Assembly (NCBI GenBank): GCA_001803875.1
Contig: MHEO01000019.1
Location: 4,394-43,039 of the forward strand
Reading direction: 5' to 3'
Source of the DNA: Nitrospirae bacterium RIFCSPHIGHO2_01_FULL_66_17
Lineage (GTDB): Bacteria; Nitrospirota; Nitrospiria; 2-01-FULL-66-17
DNA: 38,646 nt
This document shows positions 14,583 to 22,902 of this stretch, in pieces. The notes below the pieces were generated by a model that was not told where the DNA came from, ran no database searches, and worked only from the letters and a program-made list of their open reading frames with translations. Numbering within the stretch: the first letter of the stretch is position 1; each line of letters opens with the position of its first letter. The position numbers were made by a program, and so were the translations under genes.

Positions 14583-16392
14583 GATCACGTGGGGAGCCGT
14601 CGCCATCGTGGTGTTGATCGGTCTCCTGCTTGCTCGCGCGTGGTACCTGCAGATCGTCACGGGCCACGCGTACCGCGAGCTCGCGGACAATAACCGCGTT
14701 CGGGTGGTCGGCGTGCCGCCCCAACGGGGATTTATCTACGACCGGCGGGGACGGCTGCTGGTCGATAACACGCCCGGGTTCACCCTCTACCTCGTTCTCG
14801 AAGACGCGCCCACACCGCTCGATCCGCTCCTCGAACGCCTCGCTCCCTACCTCGGCATGACCGACGAGGACATTCGCGACCGCGTCACGAACCGCCGGAG
14901 CGGGGGGCCGTACACGCCCGTGCTGATCAAAAGTCACCTCACCCTGAAGGAGGTGGCGCTGATCGAATCGCACCGTCTGGAGTTTCCCGGCGTCAAGATC
15001 GAGGTGGAAGCTCAGCGGAACTACCCGCGCGGGGCGTGGGCGTCTCATCTGTTGGGGTACGTGAGCGAGGTGTCCGCCGCCCAGCGCGAGACGGACGAGT
15101 ACACGGGTTTCCCTCCCGGTATGCAGGTGGGCCAGTACGGCGCGGAGCTGGCCTACGACGCGGTCCTGCGCGGTCAACCGGGCGAAAAGGGGGTCGAGGT
15201 CGACGCGGTGGGGCACGAGCGGCGCATTGTGCGACAGACGCGGCCGGTCCGCGGCGACGATCTGTACCTGACCCTCGACGCCGACGTGCAGCGCGTCGCC
15301 GAGGACGCGCTGGAGGGCAAGGCGGGGGTGGTCGTCGCGCTTGATCCCGCCACCGGCGACGTGATCGCGTCGGTGAGCCACCCGGATTTCGATCCGAACG
15401 TCCTCTCGGTGGGGCTCACGGTGCCGCGATGGGCCGCACTGCTGGCCGACCCCGGCCGGCCCCTCAACAACCGCGCCATCCAGGGGCAGTACCCGCCGGG
15501 GTCCATCTTCAAGATCGTCGTGGCGACCGCGGCGCTGGAGCGGAAGGCGGTCACCGCCGACTCGCGGACCACGTGTCTCGGGGGCATGTTCTTCGGCAAC
15601 CGACGGTTTCGGGACTGGAAGGCCGGCGGGCATGGGATCGTCGACCTGCACCGCGCGATCGTGGAGTCGTGCGATGTGTATTTCTACGAGGTGGGCAATC
15701 AGATTGGCGTCGACGCGATTGCGGAATTCGCCAGGGCGTATGGGTTGGGCGAACCGACGGGCATCCGCCTGCCCTCCGAGAAAAAGGGCCTCATCCCGTC
15801 CACCGGGTGGAAACTGGCGGCGCGGCGCGAACCGTGGTATCCGGGCGAGACCCTCTCGGTCGCCATCGGTCAAGGCTACGTCAACGTGACGCCGCTTCAG
15901 ATGGCGATGATGATCGGCACGGTCGCGATGGGCGGGGAGCGGCACCGCCCGCGCTACGTGCAGTCGATCCATCGCCGGGACGGCACGGTGGACGATCCCG
16001 AAGCCGACGCGTCCCTCAACCCGATGCAGGTGAGTGCGAAGACCTTCGCGCTGCTGCGCCAGGCCCTTCGGGGCGTGGTGGTCGAGCCGGGCGGCACCGG
16101 GGGCGCGGCGCGCTCCGCGGTGACCGAGATCGCGGGCAAGACCGGAACGGCCCAGGTCGTCGGGATCCCGCAGGCGGGCCGGCGTCCCGGAGAGAATCCG
16201 ATCGAGGACCATGCGTGGTTTGTGGCGTTCGCCCCCATGGCGTCTCCTCGCATCGCGGTGGCGGTCCTGGTCGAGCACGGGGGGCACGGCGGCAGCGCCG
16301 CCGCGCCCATCGCCAAGAAGGTCATCGAGGCCTATCTGGGGGCCGCGGGCGAGCCGACGCCAGCCGTCGTGGCGACACGCGCGGCGCTGTAA
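14539..16392 (+). CDS. mrdA: Penicillin-binding protein 2 (elongation transpeptidase)
   Basis: A 617-residue class B PBP that cross-links peptidoglycan during elongation with RodA. It has an N-terminal membrane anchor (about 17-36), a pedestal domain starting RVVGVPPQRGFIYDRRGRLL, and a transpeptidase domain. That domain holds S322xxK325 (PPGSIFK), the second-motif region SCDVYFYEVG and K534TG (GKTGTAQV). Length and motif spacing are normal. Its start lies inside the mreD 3' end, and rodA begins 2 bp after its stop, so synthase and transpeptidase are closely coupled. Confidence 0.96.
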   Translation: MTSLPQDDFQDLYDRITWGAVAIVVLIGLLLARAWYLQIVTGHAYRELADNNRVRVVGVPPQRGFIYDRRGRLLVDNTPGFTLYLVLEDAPTPLDPLLERLAPYLGMTDEDIRDRVTNRRSGGPYTPVLIKSHLTLKEVALIESHRLEFPGVKIEVEAQRNYPRGAWASHLLGYVSEVSAAQRETDEYTGFPPGMQVGQYGAELAYDAVLRGQPGEKGVEVDAVGHERRIVRQTRPVRGDDLYLTLDADVQRVAEDALEGKAGVVVALDPATGDVIASVSHPDFDPNVLSVGLTVPRWAALLADPGRPLNNRAIQGQYPPGSIFKIVVATAALERKAVTADSRTTCLGGMFFGNRRFRDWKAGGHGIVDLHRAIVESCDVYFYEVGNQIGVDAIAEFARAYGLGEPTGIRLPSEKKGLIPSTGWKLAARREPWYPGETLSVAIGQGYVNVTPLQMAMMIGTVAMGGERHRPRYVQSIHRRDGTVDDPEADASLNPMQVSAKTFALLRQALRGVVVEPGGTGGAARSAVTEIAGKTGTAQVVGIPQAGRRPGENPIEDHAWFVAFAPMASPRIAVAVLVEHGGHGGSAAAPIAKKVIEAYLGAAGEPTPAVVATRAAL

Positions 16393-16394
16393 GG

Positions 16395-17516
16395 ATGGTC
16401 AGACTTGATCGCACACGGATCGGGAGCCTGGACTGGAAAGTCTTGGTCGCCATCGGCGTGATCGTCGCCGCGGGGGTGGCCACGATTTACAGCGCGACGA
16501 CGCACCAGGCCGGGAGCCCTTCGGCCCTGTACCTCAAGCAAGCGGCGTGGGCCGGGTTGGGGGTGGCGGTCTTCGCGATCGCGGCGCTCGTCGACTATCA
16601 CACCCTGGCGCGGTACGCGTGGGCCGGGTACGCGGCCGTCGTCGTGCTGTTGATCGGCGTGTTGTTCGTCGGTCGGGTGGGGATGGGGGCGCGCCGGTGG
16701 ATCTCGCTCGGGGTGTTCGACGTTCAACCCTCGGAACTCGCCAAGCTGGCGCTGATCCTTCTCCTGGCGCGGTATTGTGCCGAGAAGCACGTCCGGGGGG
16801 GCCTGGGGCCCGTCCAGCTCCTCGCGCCGCTGGCGGTGGCCGCGATTCCGATCGGGCTGATTCTCAAACAGCCGGACCTCGGCACAGGGCTGACGCTGAT
16901 GGCCATCGCCCTCTGTCTGATGTTGCTGGTTGGCATTCGATACCAATCGATCGTGTTCCTGGGGCTATCGGGGTTGATGCTCTTCCCCTTCTTTTGGCAC
17001 CTGCTCTGGAATTCGCTGAAGGGCTACCAGCGGAATCGCCTGTTGACCTTCGTGAACCCGTCGTCCGATCCGTTGGGGATGGGCTATCACGTCATCCAAT
17101 CGAAGATCGCGATCGGGTCGGGCGGGTTTTGGGGAAAGGGGTTTCTGGGGAGCACGCAGAGCCAACTCAAATTCTTGCCGGAGGGACACACCGACTTTGT
17201 GTTCGCGGTGTTTGCCGAGGAATGGGGATTCGTCGGCGTGCTGGTTCTGCTGGCGCTCTACGGATTCGTTCTGTTCTGGATCGTGGAAACCGCGTACAAG
17301 GCGAAGGACCGATTGGGCGCGTTCCTCGCAGTCGGTGTCGCGGCGATGGTCGCGTTCTCCCTGGCGGTCAACATCGGGATGACCCTGGGGATGATGCCGG
17401 TCGTCGGCGTGCCCTTGCTGCTGATGAGCTACGGCGGGTCCTCGATGTTGACGGTCTTCGCCGCGCTGGGGCTGGTCATGAATGTACGTCTGCGACGGTT
17501 TATGTTATTTTACTGA
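16395..17516 (+). CDS. rodA: Peptidoglycan glycosyltransferase RodA (SEDS)
   Basis: A 373-residue polytopic SEDS-family polymerase that makes glycan strands from lipid II. About ten hydrophobic spans are seen. Family motifs: GARRWISLGVFDVQPSELAK, KQPDLGTGLTLM, the large extracellular loop with LLTFVNPSSDPLGMGYHVIQS and FLPEGHTDFVF (the conserved Asp region), and the PVVGVPLLLMSYGGSSM end. ATG 16395 lies 2 bp after the mrdA stop with AAGG directly before it. The frame is open far upstream but only as an antisense-like shadow of mrdA. Confidence 0.95.
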   Translation: MVRLDRTRIGSLDWKVLVAIGVIVAAGVATIYSATTHQAGSPSALYLKQAAWAGLGVAVFAIAALVDYHTLARYAWAGYAAVVVLLIGVLFVGRVGMGARRWISLGVFDVQPSELAKLALILLLARYCAEKHVRGGLGPVQLLAPLAVAAIPIGLILKQPDLGTGLTLMAIALCLMLLVGIRYQSIVFLGLSGLMLFPFFWHLLWNSLKGYQRNRLLTFVNPSSDPLGMGYHVIQSKIAIGSGGFWGKGFLGSTQSQLKFLPEGHTDFVFAVFAEEWGFVGVLVLLALYGFVLFWIVETAYKAKDRLGAFLAVGVAAMVAFSLAVNIGMTLGMMPVVGVPLLLMSYGGSSMLTVFAALGLVMNVRLRRFMLFY

Positions 17517-17517
17517 C

Positions 17518-17540
17518 CCGCGGCGCGTGGACCGCCGCGG
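17518..17540 (+). other. GC-rich hairpin between rodA and rng
   Basis: CCGCGGC (17518-17524), a 9-nt loop, then GCCGCGG (17534-17540), starting 2 bp after the rodA stop. No T-run follows, so it is not a standard terminator. It could tune rng expression within the run or be chance in G+C-rich DNA. Confidence 0.3.
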
Positions 17541-17610
17541 CCATGGCGCCGCCTTGGGCCGGGCCGTCTAAGCCCTGGTCTGCGCCGGTCAAACCAAGTG
17601 GGGGAGTGGG

Positions 17611-19179
17611 ATGGGCGTTGAAATCGTGATCAATCCGGCTCCCGAGGAAACTCGGGTCGCGCTGATCGAGAACCAGATCCTGACGGAGCTGTACATCGAT
17701 CGCAAGCGGGACCGCGGCATCGTCGGGAACGTGTATAAGGGTCGGGTCGTCAAGGTGCTGCCCGGGATGCAGGCCTCGTTCGTTGACATTGGCGTGGAGC
17801 GGGCCGCGTTTCTCTACGTGGCGGACATCACGACCGCGACCGACGAGGATCAACCGCCGTCGGAGTCGGAGCCGCCCGAGGTCGCCGATGAGGGGGAGGG
17901 AGCCGACGAGGGCGCCCAGGATCGGGAGGAGCCGGAGGACGAGACGGCGAAAGCCGCGCCCCGGCGCGGCCGGGCTCACCGGTCCATCGAAGAACTCCTG
18001 AAGGAGGGGCAGGAGATCGTGGTCCAGGTGACGAAGGACCCGATCGGGACCAAGGGATGCCGCGTCACCACGTACCTGTCGCTGCCCGGGCGCTACCTCG
18101 TCTACATGCCGACGGTGAACCACATCGGCATCTCGCGGCGCATCGGCGACGAGGCCGAGCGCGCCCGGCTGAGGGAGATGATGATGCGTCTGCGTCAACC
18201 CGGCGCCGGCTACATCATCCGCACGGTGAGCGAGGGGACGAGCGAAGACGAGTTCCGGATGGACGTGGAGTTTTTGGAGCGGCTCTGGCAGACGATTCGG
18301 GATGAGGGCCAGCGGCGATCGGCGCCCGCGCTGCTGCACGCCGATCTGGACCTCTCGTTGCGGACGGTTCGGGACCTGCTGACGCACAAGGTCGATCGGT
18401 TGACCGTCGGGTCGCGGTCCGAGTACGACCGCATTCGGCAGTTCGTGGGCACCTATCTGCCGAACCTCGTCCAGAAGATCCATCTGTATGCTCAGGACGA
18501 ACCCATCTTCGATCGGTACGGCATCGAGATCGAGATCTCCAAGGCCCTGGGGCGCCGGGTGTGGCTCAAGTCCGGCGGGTACCTGGTGATCGAACCGACC
18601 GAGGCGCTCACCGTCGTCGACGTCAACACCGGGCGGTACGTCGGCAAGCGGGATCTCGAGGAGACGATCTTCAAGACCAACCTCGAGGCGGCGAAGGAGA
18701 TCGCCTACCAGCTTCGGCTGCGGAATATCGGCGGCATCATCATCATCGACTTCATCGACATGGAGAAGGAGAAAAACCGCGAGCGGGTCTTCGCGGCCCT
18801 GAGCGAGGCGCTGACGTACGACCGCGCGCGGAGCAACATTCTCAGGATTTCCGAGTTGGGGTTGGTGGAGATGTCGCGGGAGCGCGTGCGCGAAGACCTC
18901 ATGCGGGTGCTCTGCGACGGCTGTGCGTACTGCGAGAAGCGTGGGTACGTCAAGTCGGCCACGACGATCTGCTACGAGATCTTTCGCGAAATCAGGCGGG
19001 CCGGCGCGTCGCGCGAGGAGAGCAAGGTTGTCGTCACCGTGCATCCCAGCGTGGCCAACCTGCTGTTCGACGAGGAGCGAAGCGGCGTGGAACTCCTCGA
19101 GCGCGAATACAACAAACGCCTTGTCATCAAGGCCGATCCGCATCTCCACCAAGAGCAGTACGACATCATGATGGTCTAG
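17611..19179 (+). CDS. rng: Ribonuclease G/E family endoribonuclease
   Basis: A 522-residue single-strand-specific endoribonuclease acting in rRNA maturation and mRNA decay. The N-terminal S1 domain (GIVGNVYKGRVVKVLPGMQASFVDIG) is interrupted by an acidic, Pro/Glu-rich insertion at about 74-124 before it resumes at GQEIVVQVTKDPIGTKG. The catalytic Mg-binding aspartates are D337 (VVDVNTG) and D380 (IIIDFIDM). The zinc-link Cys cluster is C435-x2-C438-x2-C441. RNase E's long disordered C-terminal degradosome region is absent, so it is RNase G-like. It is the last gene of the mre run, as in many proteobacteria, with GGGGGAG just before the ATG. Confidence 0.94.
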   Translation: MGVEIVINPAPEETRVALIENQILTELYIDRKRDRGIVGNVYKGRVVKVLPGMQASFVDIGVERAAFLYVADITTATDEDQPPSESEPPEVADEGEGADEGAQDREEPEDETAKAAPRRGRAHRSIEELLKEGQEIVVQVTKDPIGTKGCRVTTYLSLPGRYLVYMPTVNHIGISRRIGDEAERARLREMMMRLRQPGAGYIIRTVSEGTSEDEFRMDVEFLERLWQTIRDEGQRRSAPALLHADLDLSLRTVRDLLTHKVDRLTVGSRSEYDRIRQFVGTYLPNLVQKIHLYAQDEPIFDRYGIEIEISKALGRRVWLKSGGYLVIEPTEALTVVDVNTGRYVGKRDLEETIFKTNLEAAKEIAYQLRLRNIGGIIIIDFIDMEKEKNRERVFAALSEALTYDRARSNILRISELGLVEMSRERVREDLMRVLCDGCAYCEKRGYVKSATTICYEIFREIRRAGASREESKVVVTVHPSVANLLFDEERSGVELLEREYNKRLVIKADPHLHQEQYDIMMV

Positions 19180-19185
19180 GCGCCC

Positions 19186-20328
19186 GTGGCGACGACCTCC
19201 TCCGAGCGCGAGGGGTGGGCCGCGTGGCTTGCCCTGTCGCGCGTGGCCGGCGTGGGGCCCGTGACGTACCGGACGCTGATCGAGACGTTCGGCTCGCCGG
19301 AGGAGGTGTTCCGTGCGTCCCCGTCGGTGCTGCACGGCGCGGGACGGTGTCCCCCCCGGGTGGCGGCCGCGATCCGCGGTTTTTCGGCGTGGGATGAGGT
19401 CGACGGCGAGCTCGTGCGGCTCGCGGCGGTCGGCGGGATGTTGATCACGTGGTCCGATCCCCGGTACCCCGTTCATCTGAAGACGATCCATGATCCCCCA
19501 CCCGTGCTCTACGCGCTCGGCGACCTCGCGCCCGGCGAACGTCGGGTCGTGGCGGTGGTGGGGTCCCGCCGGGCGACGCCCTACGGTGTTGCGGTCGCGA
19601 GCCGGATCGCCGGGGAACTGGCGCGGGCGAGGTTCGTCGTGGTGAGCGGGATGGCGCGCGGGGTCGACGAGGCCGCGCACCGGGGGGCGCTGGCCGCCGG
19701 CGGGTTCACGGTGGGGGTGCTGGGGTGCGGCGTGGACGTGGCCTATCCCCCCGAAAGCCGTGCGCTCAAAGCGGCCGTGCGGGCGCGGGGTGCGATCCTG
19801 TCGGAGCTGCCGATGGGCGCGCCGCCGGATCCCCACCACTTCCCCGCGCGCAACCGGATCATCAGCGGGATGTCGTTGGGCGTGCTCGTGATCGAAGCCA
19901 CGGCGGAGAGCGGATCCCTGATCACGGCTCGTCTCGCCCTCGAACAGAACCGCGAGGTCTTCGCCGTGCCGGGCAACGTCGGCGCGGCGACGAGCGTGGG
20001 GACCAACCGGTTGATCAAGGCCGGGGCCACGCTGGTCGAAACCGCCGATGATCTGATCGCGGAGCTGCTGAGCCAACTGGGGGAATCGGGATCCGGGAAG
20101 ACGGTCGATCCTCCCGCGGGCTGCGCCGTGCCGACGGTCGAACTGACCACGGAGGAAGCGCGGGTGGTCGAGTTCCTCTCGTGGGAGCCGGCCCACGTCG
20201 ACGAGCTCACGAGCCGGGCGGGCATCCCGCCCGAGCAACTCGCCGGGGTGCTCCTAGGGCTCGAGCTCAAGGGCGTGGCGCGGCATCTGGCCGGCCACCT
20301 GTACGTCCGCCACGACGGGGCGGCGTGA
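19186..20328 (+). CDS. dprA: DNA-processing protein DprA
   Basis: A 380-residue protein that loads RecA on incoming single-stranded DNA during natural transformation. It has an N-terminal helix-hairpin-helix region (AWLALSRVAGVGPVTYRTLIE) and a Rossmann-like core with GSRRATPYG, VVSGMARGVDEAAHRGAL, FPARNRIISGMSLGVLVIEA, SGSLITARLALEQNREVFAVPG and TNRLIKAGA. A C-terminal winged-helix region (about 315-375) follows. It starts at GTG 19186, 6 bp after rng. All core motifs are intact. It is often found just before topA, as here. Confidence 0.95.
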   Translation: MATTSSEREGWAAWLALSRVAGVGPVTYRTLIETFGSPEEVFRASPSVLHGAGRCPPRVAAAIRGFSAWDEVDGELVRLAAVGGMLITWSDPRYPVHLKTIHDPPPVLYALGDLAPGERRVVAVVGSRRATPYGVAVASRIAGELARARFVVVSGMARGVDEAAHRGALAAGGFTVGVLGCGVDVAYPPESRALKAAVRARGAILSELPMGAPPDPHHFPARNRIISGMSLGVLVIEATAESGSLITARLALEQNREVFAVPGNVGAATSVGTNRLIKAGATLVETADDLIAELLSQLGESGSGKTVDPPAGCAVPTVELTTEEARVVEFLSWEPAHVDELTSRAGIPPEQLAGVLLGLELKGVARHLAGHLYVRHDGAA

Positions 20329-20352
20329 CGCGCCCGAAGAATCGGGTATAAT
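20325..20352 (+). promoter_or_regulatory. Promoter of topA
   Basis: GTGACG (20325-20330), 16 bp, perfect TATAAT (20347-20352). The -35 match overlaps the dprA stop. The leader to the ATG at 20388 is about 28 nt. Confidence 0.5.
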
Positions 20353-20387
20353 CCACACAGCATGAGGGTACCGGAGCACGCACCGGC

Positions 20388-22661
20388 ATGAAGAAATCGC
20401 TGGTCATCGTCGAATCGCCGTCGAAAGCCAAGACGCTGAGCAAGTATTTGGGCAAGAAATATACCGTAATGGCGTCTATCGGCCACGTGAGAGACCTGCC
20501 GAAGAGCAAGTTCGGCGTGGACGTCGAGCACGACTTTCAGCCCCAGTACCAGGTCATCCGCGGGAAGAAGAAAGTGCTGGACGAGATCAAGAAGGCCGGC
20601 AAAACGGCCGACCGCATCTATCTGGCCCCCGACCCCGATCGCGAGGGCGAGGCCATCGCCTGGCACATCGCCGAGGAGCTCAACGGCGCGAAGGGGAAGG
20701 TGCAGCGCGTCCTCTTTCATGAGATCACCGAGCGCGCCGTCAAGCAGGCGATCGAGCATCCGGTGCCGCTCGATCTGCACAAGGTCGACGCCCAGCAGGC
20801 CCGCCGGATCCTCGATCGCATTGTGGGGTATACGATCAGCCCGCTGCTCTGGGAGAAGGTGCGTCGAGGCCTCTCGGCGGGCCGCGTGCAGTCGGTTGCG
20901 GTCCGGATCATCTGTGAACGCGAGCGGGCGATTACGGCCTTCCAGAGCGTGGAGTATTGGTCCATCGCCGCGATGTTGGAGGGCAACGCCCCCCCGGCGT
21001 TTGACACCAAGCTGTTCAAATGGCGGGGCGCGGATGTCGCGCTGGCCAGCGAGGCGGCCGCGGCCGATGTGATCCGGGCTCTCCAAGGTGTTCCATACGC
21101 CGTTAGTCAGATCGAAAAGAAGGAGCGGCGCAAAAATCCGCCGGCTCCGTTTACGACCAGTAAGCTTCAGCAGGAGGCGTCGCGCAAGTTGCGGTTCTCG
21201 CCGAAACGGACCATGGCGCTGGCCCAGCGTCTCTATGAAGGGGTCGAGGTTGGAAGCGAAGGTCCGGTCGGTTTGATCACCTACATGCGCACCGATTCCA
21301 CGCGGATTTCGCCGGATGCCCAGGCGGAGACCACCGCGTTCGTGCGCGAGCGGTTCGGCGCGGACTATGTGCCGACGACCCCGAACGTGTTCAAGAACAA
21401 AAAGGGCGCACAGGACGCGCACGAGGCCATTCGCCCCACCGCCGTCACGCGGGATCCCGAACAATTGAAAACGCTGCTCGAACGCGACCTGTATAACCTC
21501 TACACGATGATTTGGAAACGGTTTGTCGCGAGCCAGATGACGCCCGCGATCATGGAGCAGACCCGGGTGGACATCGTGGCGGGCGAGGGGCTCTTCAGGG
21601 CCACCGGCGCCGTCGTGCTGTTCCCGGGCTTCACCACGCTCTACACCGAAACGGCGGAACCGTCGCCGGCCGGCGCGAGGGCGGAGGAGGAGCAGGACGA
21701 GGAGCGGCGTCTGCCGGCGCTTGCCGAGGGGGATCGCCTGCGGCTGCACGAACTGCTCCCGCGCCAGCACTTCACCCAACCGCCGCCGCGGTTCACCGAA
21801 TCCCTTTTGATCAAAGAGCTGGAAGAGCAGGGGATCGGGCGGCCCAGCACGTACGCGGCGATTATCTCCACGATCCAGGATCGCAAATACGTCGCGAAAG
21901 TTGAGGGCCGGCTTCGGCCGACGGAATTGGGCGTCGTGGTCAACGATCTCCTGGTCCAGCATTTTCCCGAGGTCCTCAACGTCCAGTTCACGGCCCACAT
22001 GGAGGAGGATCTCGATCAGATCGAGGAGGGGAACAAGCCGTGGGTGGAGACCGTGCGGGAGTTCTACGGTCCGTTTACCACCTACCTCTCCAAGGCCACC
22101 TCGGAAATGCGCAACGTGAAGCGGGAGGAGCGTCCCACCGAGATCGAGTGCGAACGGTGTCATCGCAAGCTGGTCATCAAGTGGGGCCGCAACGGGCGGT
22201 TTTTGGCCTGTCCGGGGTATCCCGAGTGCAAGAACACGAAGGAGTTCCGCGAAGACGCCGACGGCACGATCGTCGTGGTGCCCAAGGAGACCGAGACATC
22301 GGAGGTCTGCGAGAAATGCGGGAGTCCGATGGTGATCAAGACCGGCCGGTTCGGCCGATTCCTCGCGTGCTCCGGCTATCCCGCGTGCAAGACGACCCGC
22401 TCCCTCGGCACCGGCGTGACGTGCCCGAAACCCGGCTGCGGCGGCCAACTCCTCGAGAAGCGGACCAAGAAGGGTCGGATATTTTACTCGTGCGCGAACT
22501 ACCCCAAGTGCGACTACGCCCTGTGGGAGCGCCCGCTGCCCAAACCCTGCCCGCAGTGCCATGCCCCATTCGTCGTCCAGAAAACGGCGCGCGGTGCGGA
22601 GCCCCGGGCGCACTGCATCGCCGAGGGCTGCGGCTACGAAGAAGAAGAGCCCGCGGCGTAA
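20388..22661 (+). CDS. topA: DNA topoisomerase I
   Basis: A 757-residue type IA topoisomerase that relaxes negative supercoils. It has a Toprim domain (LVIVESPSKAKT, then APDPDREGEAIAWH with the acidic triad), RVQSVAVRIICERE, and the catalytic Tyr299 in LITYMRTDS. DAHEAIRPT and FTESLLIKELEEQGIGRPSTYA follow. The C-terminus carries four topoisomerase zinc ribbons: CERCHRK...CPGYPEC, CEKCGSP...CSGYPAC, CPKPGCGG...CANYPKC and a shorter CPQCHAP...C. An acidic linker at about 425-440 (AEEEQDEE) is slightly long. The ATG start has only a weak ribosome-binding site. Confidence 0.97.
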   Translation: MKKSLVIVESPSKAKTLSKYLGKKYTVMASIGHVRDLPKSKFGVDVEHDFQPQYQVIRGKKKVLDEIKKAGKTADRIYLAPDPDREGEAIAWHIAEELNGAKGKVQRVLFHEITERAVKQAIEHPVPLDLHKVDAQQARRILDRIVGYTISPLLWEKVRRGLSAGRVQSVAVRIICERERAITAFQSVEYWSIAAMLEGNAPPAFDTKLFKWRGADVALASEAAAADVIRALQGVPYAVSQIEKKERRKNPPAPFTTSKLQQEASRKLRFSPKRTMALAQRLYEGVEVGSEGPVGLITYMRTDSTRISPDAQAETTAFVRERFGADYVPTTPNVFKNKKGAQDAHEAIRPTAVTRDPEQLKTLLERDLYNLYTMIWKRFVASQMTPAIMEQTRVDIVAGEGLFRATGAVVLFPGFTTLYTETAEPSPAGARAEEEQDEERRLPALAEGDRLRLHELLPRQHFTQPPPRFTESLLIKELEEQGIGRPSTYAAIISTIQDRKYVAKVEGRLRPTELGVVVNDLLVQHFPEVLNVQFTAHMEEDLDQIEEGNKPWVETVREFYGPFTTYLSKATSEMRNVKREERPTEIECERCHRKLVIKWGRNGRFLACPGYPECKNTKEFREDADGTIVVVPKETETSEVCEKCGSPMVIKTGRFGRFLACSGYPACKTTRSLGTGVTCPKPGCGGQLLEKRTKKGRIFYSCANYPKCDYALWERPLPKPCPQCHAPFVVQKTARGAEPRAHCIAEGCGYEEEEPAA

Positions 22662-22754
22662 GCAGACAATGAGGCCGAAGGCCCTCCCTGTGGGCCGTGC
22701 AGCCACCCGCCGCGTAGCCTGTCGCTGAGGCCGCAGGACTTCCCGACCATCCGC

Positions 22755-22784
22755 TTGATGCTCCCGTGAGCGCCGTGGTATGAT
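22755..22784 (+). promoter_or_regulatory. Extended -10 promoter before the ATP-grasp-like gene
   Basis: TTGATG (22755-22760), 18 bp, TATGAT (22779-22784) preceded by TGG, an extended -10. The 13-bp block 22773-22785 recurs exactly at 27869-27881. Transcription from about 22791 would begin at or next to an ATG at 22792. Confidence 0.6.
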
Positions 22785-22791
22785 CTTTCAC

Positions 22792-22902
22792 ATGTCGGTC
22801 GAGCCGTGTCCGAACCGGTGCGCGCTCACGGAACGTGGGGAGAGATCGATCCCGTCTCCGTGGGCACCGGTTCACCTTCCGGGAGTGGCGATCCGCCCTT
22901 GA
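22792..22902 (+). CDS. Possible near-leaderless mini-ORF upstream of the ATP-grasp-like gene
   Basis: A 36-codon frame starting MSVEPCPNRC at the predicted transcript 5' end, 7 nt after the -10 box. Its TGA (22900-22902) overlaps an in-frame TTG (22899) of the main gene, close to a GTG (22905). It could be a leader peptide that couples translation, or simply the 5' end read in another frame. Open frames of this length are common in G+C-rich DNA, so this is weak. Confidence 0.18.
   Translation: MSVEPCPNRCALTERGERSIPSPWAPVHLPGVAIRP

Noticed and set aside
17500..22706. Very long open frames (over 900 codons) on the minus strand opposite rng, dprA and topA
   Set aside because: They are antisense to genes with clear family motifs, are rich in Arg/His/Pro/Gly with no recognisable domain, and arise because G+C-rich codons leave few stops on the opposite strand.
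22662..22760. Short repeats and GGCCC/GGGCC inverted repeat after topA
   Set aside because: Stems are only about 5 bp in very G+C-rich DNA with no T-run; not distinguishable from chance.
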